Shown here piece after piece: positions 1-7,306 of a DNA stretch of 25,696 bases; within the stretch, counting starts at the first letter, position 1; every line of letters begins with the position of its first letter. The notes under the pieces are model-generated. The model made no database searches and was not told the origin of the DNA. It saw only the letters and a program-made list of their open reading frames with translations. A program made the translations under genes and the position numbers. This DNA comes from CAZLNO01 sp964561005 (GTDB taxonomy: Bacteria > Pseudomonadota > Alphaproteobacteria > Kiloniellales > Rhodovibrionaceae): the NCBI GenBank assembly GCA_964561005.1, contig CAZLNO010000054.1, forward strand, positions 1-25,696. Direction: 5' to 3'.

Positions 1-8
1 ATGAGGTC

Positions 9-62
9 CTCGTCCTGAGCTTGTCGGACACGCAGTCGACGCCCTTGGGCGTCAAGGACGAG
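9..62. repeat. Nested inverted repeat, possible transcription end structure
   Basis: An 8-bp arm CTCGTCCT (9-16) pairs perfectly with AGGACGAG (55-62). Between them lies an inner hairpin, GACGCC (38-43) / GGCGTC (48-53), with a CTTG loop. The element sits just past the stop codon of the minus-strand regulator gene and may also serve a gene left of the window. There is no clear T-tract, so calling it a terminator is inference. Confidence 0.35.
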
Positions 63-84
63 TCTCCTCAAAAGCCGGGCGGTA

Positions 85-1131
85 TCACACGCCTTCCAGG
101 CGATCCTGGCCGGGGCTCTTCTGGAAGTGGCCGCGGTAGCAGCGGGAGAAGTGCGAGGCCGAGACGAAGCCGCAGGCCAGGGCGACGTCCATCACCGGCA
201 TCGAGGTGTGGACCAGCAGGCCGCGCGCCCGCTCCAGCCGCAGCTCCAGGTAGTAGCGCATCGGCGTGCACCCGAGATAGGTGCGGAACAGCCGTTCGAG
301 CTGCCGCGTCGACAGCGCCGCGTGCTCGGCCAGCTCGGCGCAGGAGACCACCTCCTCCAGGTTGTTCTCCATGTGCTCGATCACCTTCAGCAGCCGGCGA
401 TGCCGCGTGCCGAGGCGCAGGTGGTGCGGCATGCGCTGGTGGTCGCTGCTGGCGCGGATGTGCTGGTGGATGAAGTTCTCGGCCACCTCGCGCGCCAGCG
501 CCGGGCCGTGGTCGGCGGTGATGATGCTGAGCATCAGGTCGATCGCCGCCGTGCCGCCGCAGCAGGTGAAGCGGTCGCGGTCGATCTCGAACAGCTCGCC
601 GGTCAGGTCGAGGTCGGGGAACTCCTCGCGGAAGGCGTCGAGGAACTTCCAGTGCAGCGTGCAGCGATATCCCTCCAGCAGCCCGGCGCGCGCCAGCACG
701 TAGGTCGCGTCCGAGACCGCGCCGACCGGCACGCCCATCCGGGCCTGCTTGCGCAGCCAGGCGAGCACCCGCTTGTTGTCGAAGCGCCGCGCCTCCACCC
801 CGCCGCAGACGATGATGGCGTCGGGCCGGTCGATCTCGTCCAGGCCGCGGTGGCCCATGATGTCGACGCCGTTGGAGGCGGTCACCGCGCCGCCGTCCGG
901 CGAGACGATGGTCCAGTCGTACAGCCGCTGGCCCGAGATGTCGTTCGCCGCGCGGTAGGGCTCCACGGCGGAGGTGAAGGCCAGCATGGAGAACCGCGGA
1001 ATCGGCAGGTAGACGATCCACTTCGAGCCGCCGCCGCCGGTGCGGACCTTGCCGTTGACGCCCGACCCGTTGAACTTCCCGCCGTCCGAACTCGCGGTCT
1101 CGTGGCGCGTCAGGATGTCGGTCTCGCTCAT
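85..1131 (-). CDS. GlxA-family AraC-type transcriptional regulator (GbdR/CdhR-like)
   Basis: A 348-residue cytoplasmic DNA-binding regulator. Residues about 35-205 form a DJ-1/PfpI-like amidase-type sensor domain (FSMLAFTSAVEPYRAAN near the start, then IIVCGGVEA). Residues about 240-340 form the double helix-turn-helix AraC domain, with LSTRQLERLFRTYLGCTP and the second-helix stretch DVALACGFVSASHFSRCYR. This architecture is that of GlxA proteins such as GbdR and CdhR, which regulate glycine betaine or carnitine catabolism in pseudomonads. The ligand here cannot be read from sequence, and no betaine or carnitine catabolic gene lies in the window. It is 37 bp downstream of an unrecognised gene on the same strand and may be cotranscribed with it. 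Confidence 0.9.
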   Translation of the reverse strand: MSETDILTRHETASSDGGKFNGSGVNGKVRTGGGGSKWIVYLPIPRFSMLAFTSAVEPYRAANDISGQRLYDWTIVSPDGGAVTASNGVDIMGHRGLDEIDRPDAIIVCGGVEARRFDNKRVLAWLRKQARMGVPVGAVSDATYVLARAGLLEGYRCTLHWKFLDAFREEFPDLDLTGELFEIDRDRFTCCGGTAAIDLMLSIITADHGPALAREVAENFIHQHIRASSDHQRMPHHLRLGTRHRRLLKVIEHMENNLEEVVSCAELAEHAALSTRQLERLFRTYLGCTPMRYYLELRLERARGLLVHTSMPVMDVALACGFVSASHFSRCYRGHFQKSPGQDRLEGV

Positions 1132-1168
1132 CGCCGTTCTCCGTCCCGTCCCCGGCGCCCGGACGCCC

Positions 1169-1759
1169 TCAGCGCGGCGGCGGATCGGCCTGCGCGCGGG
1201 ACCAGATCGGCGCGAAGCGCAGGATCCGAATGCCGGGCTGCATCGCCGGGTTGAACAGGCTGTTGTGCCAGTAGGTGGCCTGGTAGTCCGGGTCGGCCTC
1301 GCCCAGCTCGCTCACCGTGCACGGCAGCGTGTAGCGCTGGCGGTTGTGCTGGAAGTCGAGCACGCACTCGCCGCGCTCCAGCAGGTCCTGCACCAGCGGC
1401 ACCGCCGCGCCGAACAGCGCGGTCAGGCGGTCGGAGAACTCGGCCGCGTCCTGGAAGTATTCGGCGGCCAGCTTCTTGATGGCGGTTTCGTGGCGCTCGC
1501 GCGGGTCGAGGTGCTTCTTGACCATGTGCCGGAACTCGCTGGCCGGCCAGTCCGACTCCAGCTTGTTCAGCACCGTGACGATGCGGGCGCGGTCCTCCGC
1601 GTCCTCGGGCAGCCGCACGAAGGGGCGCATGCCGTCCTGCGGTCGGCCGTCGGCATGGCGCACGGCGGCCTGGCGGATCAGGCACTGCCACTTCAGGAAG
1701 GCTCGGCGCAGCTCCGCCTGAGAGGCGTCCAGGTGCACGACGTTCGGTTCACCGGCCAT
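1169..1759 (-). CDS. Conserved-looking hypothetical protein upstream of the GlxA regulator
   Basis: A 196-residue soluble protein that I do not recognise. The ATG at 1759 is chosen because GAAAGGGGG lies just upstream of it; the frame stays open to 1822, but that extension has no ribosome-binding site. The protein is rich in charged residues, largely helical in appearance, and has no signal peptide or membrane segment. The C-terminal half holds FDFQ/YTLP-like strand patches and a W-rich end (YQATYWHNSLFNPAMQPG), which looks like a folded domain and not noise. It precedes the GlxA-type regulator gene by 37 bp on the same strand, so the two are probably one transcript. Its role may be linked to the regulated pathway, but that is inference. 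Confidence 0.75.
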   Translation of the reverse strand: MAGEPNVVHLDASQAELRRAFLKWQCLIRQAAVRHADGRPQDGMRPFVRLPEDAEDRARIVTVLNKLESDWPASEFRHMVKKHLDPRERHETAIKKLAAEYFQDAAEFSDRLTALFGAAVPLVQDLLERGECVLDFQHNRQRYTLPCTVSELGEADPDYQATYWHNSLFNPAMQPGIRILRFAPIWSRAQADPPPR

Positions 1760-1849
1760 GTCGCAGCCCCCTTTCGTCCCGGTGTCGGGAAGGAGTCTAC
1801 CCGGGTCTGGGCTGAAAGCCAACCATTTTCGCCAGGATTTAGACCGCTT

Positions 1850-2758
1850 CTATACCAAATCGACCCACTGGGCGCGACGCTGTGCCCGCATCTGGTCGAG
1901 TCCCTCCAGCAGGGCGGCCCCGGCGATCAGGCTCGCGCCCAGGCCGTCGCGCAGCGTGAAGGGGTCATCGGTCAGCGCGGTGGCGCTCACGGCCGCGGCC
2001 AGCACCTCGCAGATGTACAGCACCGACACCCGGCCGGGCTCCAGCCTGCCCGCGCCCCAGAGCAGCAGCGCCGTGATCGGGATGATGATCCCGACGGCCA
2101 GCGCAAAGGCCAGCGGCCACGCCAGCGGGTCGACCTGCACGGGCAGGCCCCAGCCGCCCGGCTGCAAGGGAATCAGCGCCGCCGAAACGAGGGTGGCGCC
2201 GAGGAAGGTCAAGAAGGTCTTTTCCACCTCCAGTCCGCTCGGCAGCTTGTGGGCGCAGGTGGCGCCCAGCGCGAACAGCACGCCGGACAGCAGGCCCATC
2301 CACTCGCCCTCGCCGCGCGGCACCGGCAGCCCGCCCTCGAAGCCGAGGACCACCGCCGCGCCGACCAGCCCGAGCAGAATGGTCAGGCCGCGCAGCGCGC
2401 CGACCTTGTGGTCCAGCGCCAGCAAGGCCAGCAGCGTGCCCCAGATCGGCGCCAGGTAGAACAGCAGCGTCACCCGCACGACCTCGCCGGTCAGCAGCGC
2501 GTGGTTCCAGGTCGCCAGCATCGCCCCGGTCAGTCCGCCGGTGGCCAGCAGCAGGACGCCGGCGCGACGCAGGTTGCGCGCCCGGCGCAGGGCGAAGGGG
2601 AGCAGCGCGGCGGTCGCCAGGCCGTAGACGGCCAGGCTGGCCCAGTCGCCGGCCAGACCCTGGCCCGCCAGCGCGCGCAGCGGCAGCCACCAGCACCCCC
2701 AGATCAGGGCCGAGACGGCGACGCCCAGCGTGGCGAGGACGGTCACGGGCTGCGTCAT
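1850..2758 (-). CDS. EamA-family (DMT superfamily) permease
   Basis: A 302-residue inner-membrane protein with about ten hydrophobic segments arranged as two EamA repeats (about residues 8-140 and 150-290). The first repeat opens with SALIWGCWWLPLRAL, and the end of its transport core is LLFYLAPIWGTLLALLAL, typical of drug/metabolite exporters. Family members move amino acids, purines or other small metabolites, usually outward. The substrate is not predictable from sequence. The stop codon (TAG) is followed by an 87-bp gap to the next minus-strand start. Alternative names used for such proteins are RhaT/YdcZ-like or RarD-like; EamA is the safest. Confidence 0.88.
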   Translation of the reverse strand: MTQPVTVLATLGVAVSALIWGCWWLPLRALAGQGLAGDWASLAVYGLATAALLPFALRRARNLRRAGVLLLATGGLTGAMLATWNHALLTGEVVRVTLLFYLAPIWGTLLALLALDHKVGALRGLTILLGLVGAAVVLGFEGGLPVPRGEGEWMGLLSGVLFALGATCAHKLPSGLEVEKTFLTFLGATLVSAALIPLQPGGWGLPVQVDPLAWPLAFALAVGIIIPITALLLWGAGRLEPGRVSVLYICEVLAAAVSATALTDDPFTLRDGLGASLIAGAALLEGLDQMRAQRRAQWVDLV

Positions 2759-2861
2759 GGCGGGGCGGCGCGGTGCTGATGGCGGAACACGGGCATGCCG
2801 CCGAGATACGCCAGCGCGGGTCGCGTGTCAGCCCCGCATCGCGATCATCTGGCTTCGATCT

Positions 2862-3224
2862 CTACAGGCGCCCGCCCAGCAGGGCGTCGAATAAAGCGGC
2901 CCCGACAGCGAAGAGGCCGCCGAAAAGGACCAGGAAAAGGATCAGCCGGAACAGCGCCGTCCCGGCGGCGAAGCCGAGCCCGAAGCGGAAGCCGAAGGCC
3001 AGCGGGCGCTCGGACGTCCCTCGGGGCCGCCCGGCCTCGCACCCGCCGGGGTCCGGCCGAGGTCGCACCGGGCGCCTTCCGGCCCGCGCGTTGTCCGCGG
3101 AGTCCCGACGCGCGGCCGCCGGACCCGCCGCGCCGCGCAGCCGCCGGGCCGCCCTGTAGGCCGCGTTCGCCGCCCGCGCCCGAAAGCGCCGGCGCACGGG
3201 TGGGGGGCTTTCGCCGTCGCTCAC
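2862..3224 (-). CDS. Small hypothetical protein with a C-terminal membrane segment
   Basis: A 120-residue frame with a GTG start at 3224 and GAGGG about six bases upstream. Residues 1-75 are very Arg/Pro/Ala-rich and look disordered. Residues about 80-117 form one long or two short hydrophobic helices (FRLILFLVLFGGLFAVGAALF). A basic N-terminal part with a C-terminal anchor would place it at the inner membrane with the tail inside. I recognise no family. High GC allows chance frames here, so the gene call is moderate; the coherent hydrophobic helix is the main support. It lies back to back with the universal stress protein gene. Confidence 0.5.
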   Translation of the reverse strand: MSDGESPPPVRRRFRARAANAAYRAARRLRGAAGPAAARRDSADNARAGRRPVRPRPDPGGCEAGRPRGTSERPLAFGFRFGLGFAAGTALFRLILFLVLFGGLFAVGAALFDALLGGRL

Positions 3225-3385
3225 GCAACGCCCTCACGTCGGGGTGGATGTCTGCTATATTTCTATCCGAACTTCGCGGCGGAGGAAACAACTCCGGCAT
3301 GATTGCGAACCGCCGGAAGTGTAATACCATGACCGCGCACGCAGGTTTCCGCAACGACAAGGAAATGGACAGGGAAGGCACGCTC

Positions 3386-3916
3386 ATGCACTGTATCCTC
3401 GCCGCCGTCGACGGCTCCGACCACGCTTTCAAGGCCTTCGAGTTCGCCGTCGACCTGGCGCAGAAGTACGAGGCGCGGCTGATCGCGCTCTACGCCGTCA
3501 GCGAGCGGCCGCTGACCGACGCCGAGCGGCGGATGGCCGAGAACGAGTACCTTGGCGATATCGTGGAAAACCTGAACGTCGGCGGCCTCATGGAGGCCAA
3601 GGGCGACCCGCGCCTGGTGGCGCGCGAGCTGCTGACACAGCACGCCGACACCTGGCTGCAGGTGCGGCAGGCGATCGCCCGGCGCTATCTCCACGAGGCC
3701 GAGGAGCGCGCGAAGGCGAAGGGGTTTCACGCGCTGGAGCAGGTCATCGAGGAGGGCGACCCCGTCGAGACCGTGCTGGAAACCGCGAAGGCGCGCGGCG
3801 CCGACTGCATCGTGACCGGCAGCCGGGGGCTCAGCGACTTCGCCGGCACCTTCCTCGGCAGCGTCTCGCACCAGATCGCGCACCGCGCCGAGTGTACCGT
3901 CATCACCGTGAAATGA
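3386..3916 (+). CDS. Universal stress protein (UspA family)
   Basis: A 176-residue cytoplasmic protein with one Usp domain. It starts MHCILAAVDGSDHAFKA, the usual first strand with the nucleotide-contacting aspartate. Near the end it has the ATP-binding pattern G-2x-G-9x-G(S/T), seen as GSRG, nine residues, then GS. An ATP-binding Usp is therefore likely. The ATG at 3386 follows AGGGAAGG by seven bases; the frame is open upstream to 2795, but that extension overlaps the divergent gene and has random composition. Between the two halves lies a somewhat longer helical section (about residues 45-110) than in minimal Usp proteins. The 3' end is partly duplicated immediately downstream. Confidence 0.9.
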   Translation: MHCILAAVDGSDHAFKAFEFAVDLAQKYEARLIALYAVSERPLTDAERRMAENEYLGDIVENLNVGGLMEAKGDPRLVARELLTQHADTWLQVRQAIARRYLHEAEERAKAKGFHALEQVIEEGDPVETVLETAKARGADCIVTGSRGLSDFAGTFLGSVSHQIAHRAECTVITVK

Positions 3917-3935
3917 TCATCACGGCGAAATGATC
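3902..3935 (+). repeat. Tandem 17-bp duplication at the 3' end of the usp gene
   Basis: ATCACCGTGAAATGATC (3902-3918) is followed directly by ATCACGGCGAAATGATC (3919-3935), with 15 of 17 bases identical. The first copy contains the stop codon of the universal stress protein gene. It looks like a replication-slippage duplication. Confidence 0.8.
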
Positions 3936-4003
3936 GGCGCCGGGCCGCGATGCCTTGACCCCGGCCGTCCCCGGGTCCATTCGACGGGGAAAGGAGGTCG
4001 GCC

Positions 4004-4570
4004 ATGGCCCGGCGAGAGCAGCTTCAGACGGTCCCGCCCGAGCGCGCCGCGGGCACGCCCCGGCCCGACGCGGCGCAGGAGCGCGTGGCCGATTTCGTCC
4101 ATGCGGCCATGGTGCAGAACATCACCCTGGCCGACCGCAAGGCCGGAATTCTGTTCACCCTGGTCTCCGCCGCCCTGCTGTTCCTGTTCACCCGGTCGCC
4201 GGGCGCCTTCGACAGCCTGGCGGGCGTGCTGTGGCTGATCGTGGTGGTCTGCCTGGTGGGCGCGGCGGCCTGCGCCTTCGTGGTGATCTTCCCGCGCGTG
4301 CGCCACGGCTCGGACAACCTGCTGTTCTGGGGCGACATCGCCCGCCTGCGCAGTGCGGAGGCCTATCTGGAGGCTGTCTGCGGGCGCGACGCAACGACGC
4401 TGGCCCGCGGCAAGCTGGCCTATTGCCATGACCTGGCGTGCATCTGCGCGCGGAAGTTCCGGCTGCTGCGCGCGGCGATGATCTTCGCGGCGGCGGGACT
4501 GGTTCTGTTCCTGGTGCTGCTCGGGCTGGGCCTGCCGCTGACCGATAACGGCAGGCCGCCCGTCCTGTAG
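4004..4570 (+). CDS. PycTM-like membrane protein (Pycsar effector family, DUF5706-type)
   Basis: A 188-residue inner-membrane protein. The ATG follows a near-perfect AAAGGAGGT. Residues 39-50 (NITLADRKAGIL) match the sequence that precedes the first helix in the PycTM family; helices lie at about 47-63, 72-96 and 156-176. Between helices two and three is a cytoplasmic section with FWGDIARL (108-115) and YCHDLACICARKFRLL (140-155), also typical of this family. PycTM proteins are effectors of Pycsar anti-phage systems: they respond to cyclic pyrimidine nucleotides and damage the membrane. No uridylate or cytidylate cyclase gene lies nearby; neighbours are a universal stress protein gene and msrB. 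Family assignment is from motif recognition; a defence role here is inference. Confidence 0.7.
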   Translation: MARREQLQTVPPERAAGTPRPDAAQERVADFVHAAMVQNITLADRKAGILFTLVSAALLFLFTRSPGAFDSLAGVLWLIVVVCLVGAAACAFVVIFPRVRHGSDNLLFWGDIARLRSAEAYLEAVCGRDATTLARGKLAYCHDLACICARKFRLLRAAMIFAAAGLVLFLVLLGLGLPLTDNGRPPVL

Positions 4571-4572
4571 TT

Positions 4573-4842
4573 TTCCAACGTCTTCACAGCGACGTGATTG
4601 TGTTGACGACCAAGAGGCTCAGGTACAACCAGACGACAGTTCGAAAAATCATGGCGCCTCGCTCCGTGCTCTACACCGACCAGCCCCTCGAACACCTGAA
4701 CCGTAGCCGATAAACTTTTAAAAAATCGCTTATGACATTCGCTTGTTTCGGACGCGGCGCGGTTTGCCGCGCGCGCCGAGGCCACATATCTTCCAGGGAG
4801 CGGCCCCAGGGCCGAGCGCTGCCAGAGGAGGGCAAAGACGCC
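4573..4842. other. Intergenic region upstream of msrB with a 5' leader hairpin
   Basis: About 270 bp that are less GC-rich than the surroundings, with an A/T patch near 4710-4740 that may hold the msrB promoter. GCGCGG (4757-4762) and CCGCGC (4767-4772) form a six-pair hairpin with a TTTG loop, about 70 bases before the msrB start. No gene or recognised riboswitch is visible. Confidence 0.4.
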
Positions 4843-5259
4843 ATGAGCGAAATCCCGGACGACGCGAAGGTTCGCAAGAGCGATGCCGAGTGGCGCGCGC
4901 AGCTCACCCACGAGCAATACCGCGTGACCCGGCGCGGCGCGACGGAACCGCCCTTCGCCAACGCCTATCACGACGAGAAGACCCCCGGCGTGTATCGCTG
5001 CGTCTGCTGCGACCAGCCGCTGTTCGGCTCGGATACCAAGTTCGACAGCGGCACCGGCTGGCCCAGCTTCACCGCCCCGGTCGCCGAGGATGCGGTGGCG
5101 TACAGGACCGACCGCGGCCTGCTGTTCCAGACCCGGACCGAGGTGCTGTGCCGGCGCTGCGACGCGCACCTGGGCCACGTCTTCGACGACGGCCCGCCGC
5201 CCACCGGCAAGCGCTACTGCATGAACTCGGCGGCGCTGCGCCTGGTGCCGGAAGCGTGA
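4843..5259 (+). CDS. msrB: Peptide-methionine (R)-S-oxide reductase MsrB
   Basis: A 138-residue cytoplasmic enzyme that reduces the R form of methionine sulfoxide in proteins, using thioredoxin. It shows the MsrB fold signatures GTGWPSF (70-76), the two zinc CxxC pairs C53/C56 and C103/C106, HLGHVFDDG (109-117), and the catalytic cysteine C126 in RYCMNSAAL. Length is that of a single-domain MsrB. The ATG at 4843 is preceded by GAGGAGGG. Its stop codon overlaps the GTG start of the next gene by four bases (GTGA), so translation is probably coupled to the pterin reductase-like gene. There is no signal peptide and no MsrA domain. Confidence 0.97.
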   Translation: MSEIPDDAKVRKSDAEWRAQLTHEQYRVTRRGATEPPFANAYHDEKTPGVYRCVCCDQPLFGSDTKFDSGTGWPSFTAPVAEDAVAYRTDRGLLFQTRTEVLCRRCDAHLGHVFDDGPPPTGKRYCMNSAALRLVPEA

Positions 5260-6041
5260 AAGGCGACCGCCATCCCGAGCGCTACCCGCGCGTCGCCCTG
5301 GTCACCGGCGGCGCGCGGCGGATCGGCCGGGCGATCGTCCTGGACCTGGCCGCGCACGGCTGGGACGTGGCCGTGCACTACAACCGCTCCGCGGAGGACG
5401 CCGAGAAGATCGTCGAGGCCGTCGCCGGCCAGGGGCGGCGCGCCGTCGCCCTCGCCGGCGACCTGGGCCGCGAGGACGATGTGGCCGCCCTGGTGCCGCG
5501 CGCGGTCGAGGCGCTGGGTCCCTTGGGCCTGCTGGTCAACAACGCCTCGGTGTTCGACTGGGACGACCCCCACGTCGCCTCGCGAGAGAGCTGGGACCGC
5601 CATTTGGAACCCAACCTGCGCGCGCCCTTCGTGCTGACCCAGGCCTTCGCCCGCCAGCTTCCCGCCGAGGCGGGTGGCGTGGTGGTCAACCTGCTCGACA
5701 CCCGCGTCTGGAACCCTTCTCCCGGCTTCACCAGCTACACGCTGTCCAAGGCCGGGCTGTGGACGCTGACCCGCATGCTGGCGCTGGAACTGGCGCCGCG
5801 CATCCGCGTCAACGGCATCGGCCCCGGCCCGGCCCTGCCCTCGCCCCGGCAGAGCGAGGCCGACTTTGCCGCGCAGTGCGCGCGGATGCCGCTGGGCATC
5901 GGCACCTCCCCCGCTGAAATCTGCCAGGCCGTGCAGTTCATCCTTGCCGTGCGCGCGATGACGGGGCAGATGATCGCCCTGGACGGCGGGCAGCACCTGG
6001 GCTGGGCCCTGCCCGGCGCGACCGCCCCGCCGATCGAGTAG
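5256..6041 (+). CDS. SDR-family pteridine reductase (FolM/PTR1-like)
   Basis: A 261-residue NADPH-type short-chain reductase beginning at GTG 5256 inside the msrB stop. The nucleotide site TGGARRIG (17-24) has the Arg-rich form seen in FolM and PTR1 and not the usual TGxxxGIG of most SDRs. NNAS is at 95-98. The catalytic set is D148, Y161 and K165: an Asp takes the usual Ser place, with the same 13-residue spacing to Tyr as in Leishmania PTR1. These traits point to reduction of dihydrofolate, dihydromonapterin or a related pterin. A FolB-type aldolase gene follows 48 bp later, which supports a pterin role. Exact substrate is inference; a general SDR remains possible. Confidence 0.85.
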   Translation: MKGDRHPERYPRVALVTGGARRIGRAIVLDLAAHGWDVAVHYNRSAEDAEKIVEAVAGQGRRAVALAGDLGREDDVAALVPRAVEALGPLGLLVNNASVFDWDDPHVASRESWDRHLEPNLRAPFVLTQAFARQLPAEAGGVVVNLLDTRVWNPSPGFTSYTLSKAGLWTLTRMLALELAPRIRVNGIGPGPALPSPRQSEADFAAQCARMPLGIGTSPAEICQAVQFILAVRAMTGQMIALDGGQHLGWALPGATAPPIE

Positions 6042-6089
6042 CCACACGGGCAAGCCGGGAGCGACGAGGGCGACGGGGGAACATCGGCC

Positions 6090-6506
6090 ATGGCCGGAAA
6101 GAAGCAGTCGGACGCGACGCGGAAGAACGTGAAGGCGACGCAGGTCACCGCGCAGCGGATGTTCGTGCGGGACCTCACGATCACCAGCCACCTGGGAGTG
6201 TCCGAGCGCGAGCGCGCCAAGCCGCAGCGCCTGCGCATCAACGTCGAGCTGGAGGTCGCCCCGCAGCGGCCCATCGACGACGACCCGCAGAACATCGTGG
6301 ACTACCGCTGGGTGGTGCCCTCGATCCGGGAAATCGCCCGCGACGGCGCGCCCCGGCTGCTCGAGAGCCTGGCCGACCGCATCGCGGACAGCTGCTTCTA
6401 CGACCCGCGCACGCGCCGCGTGCGGGTGCGGATCGAAAAGCTCGACCGCTATTCCGATGCCGCCGGCGTGGGAATCGAGGTGGAGCATCAGCGCCACGAC
6501 GCTTGA
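6090..6506 (+). CDS. Dihydroneopterin aldolase family protein (FolB/FolX type)
   Basis: A 138-residue protein of the T-fold family. Residues 22-135 align by motif with FolB: FVRDLTITSHLGVSERE carries the catalytic glutamate position (E41), VDYRWVV gives the active-site Tyr (Y72), LLESLADRI gives the pterin-anchoring Glu (E92), and VRIEKLDRYSDAAGVGIEVE gives the Lys (K117). These residues support aldolase or epimerase action on dihydroneopterin-type substrates in folate or tetrahydromonapterin synthesis. An extra basic N-terminal stretch of about 20 residues is unusual. It follows the FolM/PTR1-like gene on the same strand, and the two probably act in one pathway. FolB and FolX cannot be told apart with confidence from sequence alone. 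Confidence 0.85.
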   Translation: MAGKKQSDATRKNVKATQVTAQRMFVRDLTITSHLGVSERERAKPQRLRINVELEVAPQRPIDDDPQNIVDYRWVVPSIREIARDGAPRLLESLADRIADSCFYDPRTRRVRVRIEKLDRYSDAAGVGIEVEHQRHDA

Positions 6507-6526
6507 CTGTCCCTCTCGCACGCACC

Positions 6527-6550
6527 TGCCACCGGTGCATTTCGGTGGCA
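6527..6550. repeat. Hairpin downstream of the folB-type gene
   Basis: TGCCACCG (6527-6534) pairs perfectly with CGGTGGCA (6543-6550) across an 8-base loop, 21 bases after the aldolase stop. No T-run follows, so it may stabilise the 3' end or be a weak terminator. Confidence 0.45.
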
Positions 6551-6564
6551 AGGAACTGCGAAAG

Positions 6565-6775
6565 TTGTACACAGGGCATTTACGGTGTCGAAACGCGGAC
6601 GCGCTCCCCATCGCTCTCCCTTGCACATGAAGCTCTTATGACACTTGACAACGGCGAACGTGTGCAAAATCAACAGCTTAGCTAGATTGCACATTTTTTG
6701 TGCAAGGCATGGCGACTCTTGGAGTTGCGCCGCTCGCGCGTCGTCTTCACGTGGCTGCCCACAAGCTTGTCCACA
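6565..6775. promoter_or_regulatory. Cluster of DnaA-box-like words
   Basis: TTGTACACA (6565-6573), CCTTGCACA (6619-6627), TGTGCAAAA (6661-6669; on the minus strand TTTTGCACA, a full match to TTWTNCACA) and TTGTCCACA (6767-6775) lie within about 210 bp. A perfect -35-like TTGACA is at 6645-6650. No dnaA, hemE or parAB gene is near, so an origin role is only a hypothesis. Confidence 0.3.
6687..6705. promoter_or_regulatory. 19-bp palindrome, possible operator
   Basis: TTGCACA and TGTGCAA flank five T residues, giving TTGCACATTTTTTGTGCAA. The same TTGCACA/TGTGCAA half-site also occurs at 6621-6627 and 6661-6667. Repeated half-sites in an A/T-rich stretch suggest a binding site for a dimeric protein; a short stem-loop in RNA is the alternative. 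Confidence 0.45.
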
Positions 6776-6889
6776 GCTTTGGTGGATCACTGCACACAGC
6801 CCCCGCGACCGGACTGATTCCCCTACCACGCGGCGACATCCGGGCCACGCGATCGCGCGCGGACTCGCTGGCCGGCCGGCGCCCGCGAC

Positions 6890-7295
6890 GGAGGTCAGGG
6901 CGGGGCGACCCTGACCTCCAACGCGCGGGGCAAAGCGATCCGCATGGCCGAGGCCCGGAAGGGGCAGGGGGCCTCGGCCCTGGCGACGACAGTCACGGGG
7001 GCGACGGCCATCGCCGAGGGGCCAACGGGCGCCGCCGACCGAGGGGGCGTCGGCGGCGATCGGAACGGGCCCAGGGGAAGACCCGTTCCCGTGCCCTTGC
7101 CCGGAGAATGGGCCCGAACGATCCAACCCGCAGTGACCGCCGTCACAGGCCGACCCTCGTCTCCAGTACGACCGGCCGTTGATTTTGACGCGTTATCCCG
7201 GATGCGATGGCGCGCGCGGTGCCGCGTGGCGGATCCGCGATGGGGCGGCACGGTGGCACGGGATTGCTTGATGGAAGGCCTATCGTGAGAGGCCT
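6890..7295. repeat. Series of perfect inverted repeats
   Basis: Six perfect stems lie in about 400 bp: 6890-6900/6909-6919 (11 bp, GGAGGTCAGGG), 6946-6956/6969-6979 (11 bp, GGCCGAGGCCC), 7031-7039/7049-7057 (9 bp, GCCGCCGAC), 7062-7069/7082-7089 (8 bp, GGAACGGG), 7133-7137/7142-7146 (5 bp) and 7219-7225/7245-7251 (7 bp, with GCGGATCCGC nested inside). AGGCCT occurs at 7276-7281 and 7290-7295. Loops are short (4 to 19 bases), so each could fold locally in RNA or single-stranded DNA. High GC favours some chance pairing, but two 11-bp perfect stems side by side are more than expected. Confidence 0.6.
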
Positions 7296-7306
7296 GCCGG
7301 TCGGCG

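Noticed and set aside
1040..2779. 579-codon plus-strand frame
   Set aside because: It is antisense to the 196-residue gene and the EamA permease, and its translation is low-complexity Arg/Gln/Gly.
5214..6626. 470-codon minus-strand frame
   Set aside because: It lies opposite the FolM-like and FolB-like genes, which have intact active sites.
6895..7288. Two opposite frames of 118 and 114 codons in the long gap
   Set aside because: Neither has a ribosome-binding site or recognisable sequence, and both use the same third codon positions, so their composition does not favour either strand.
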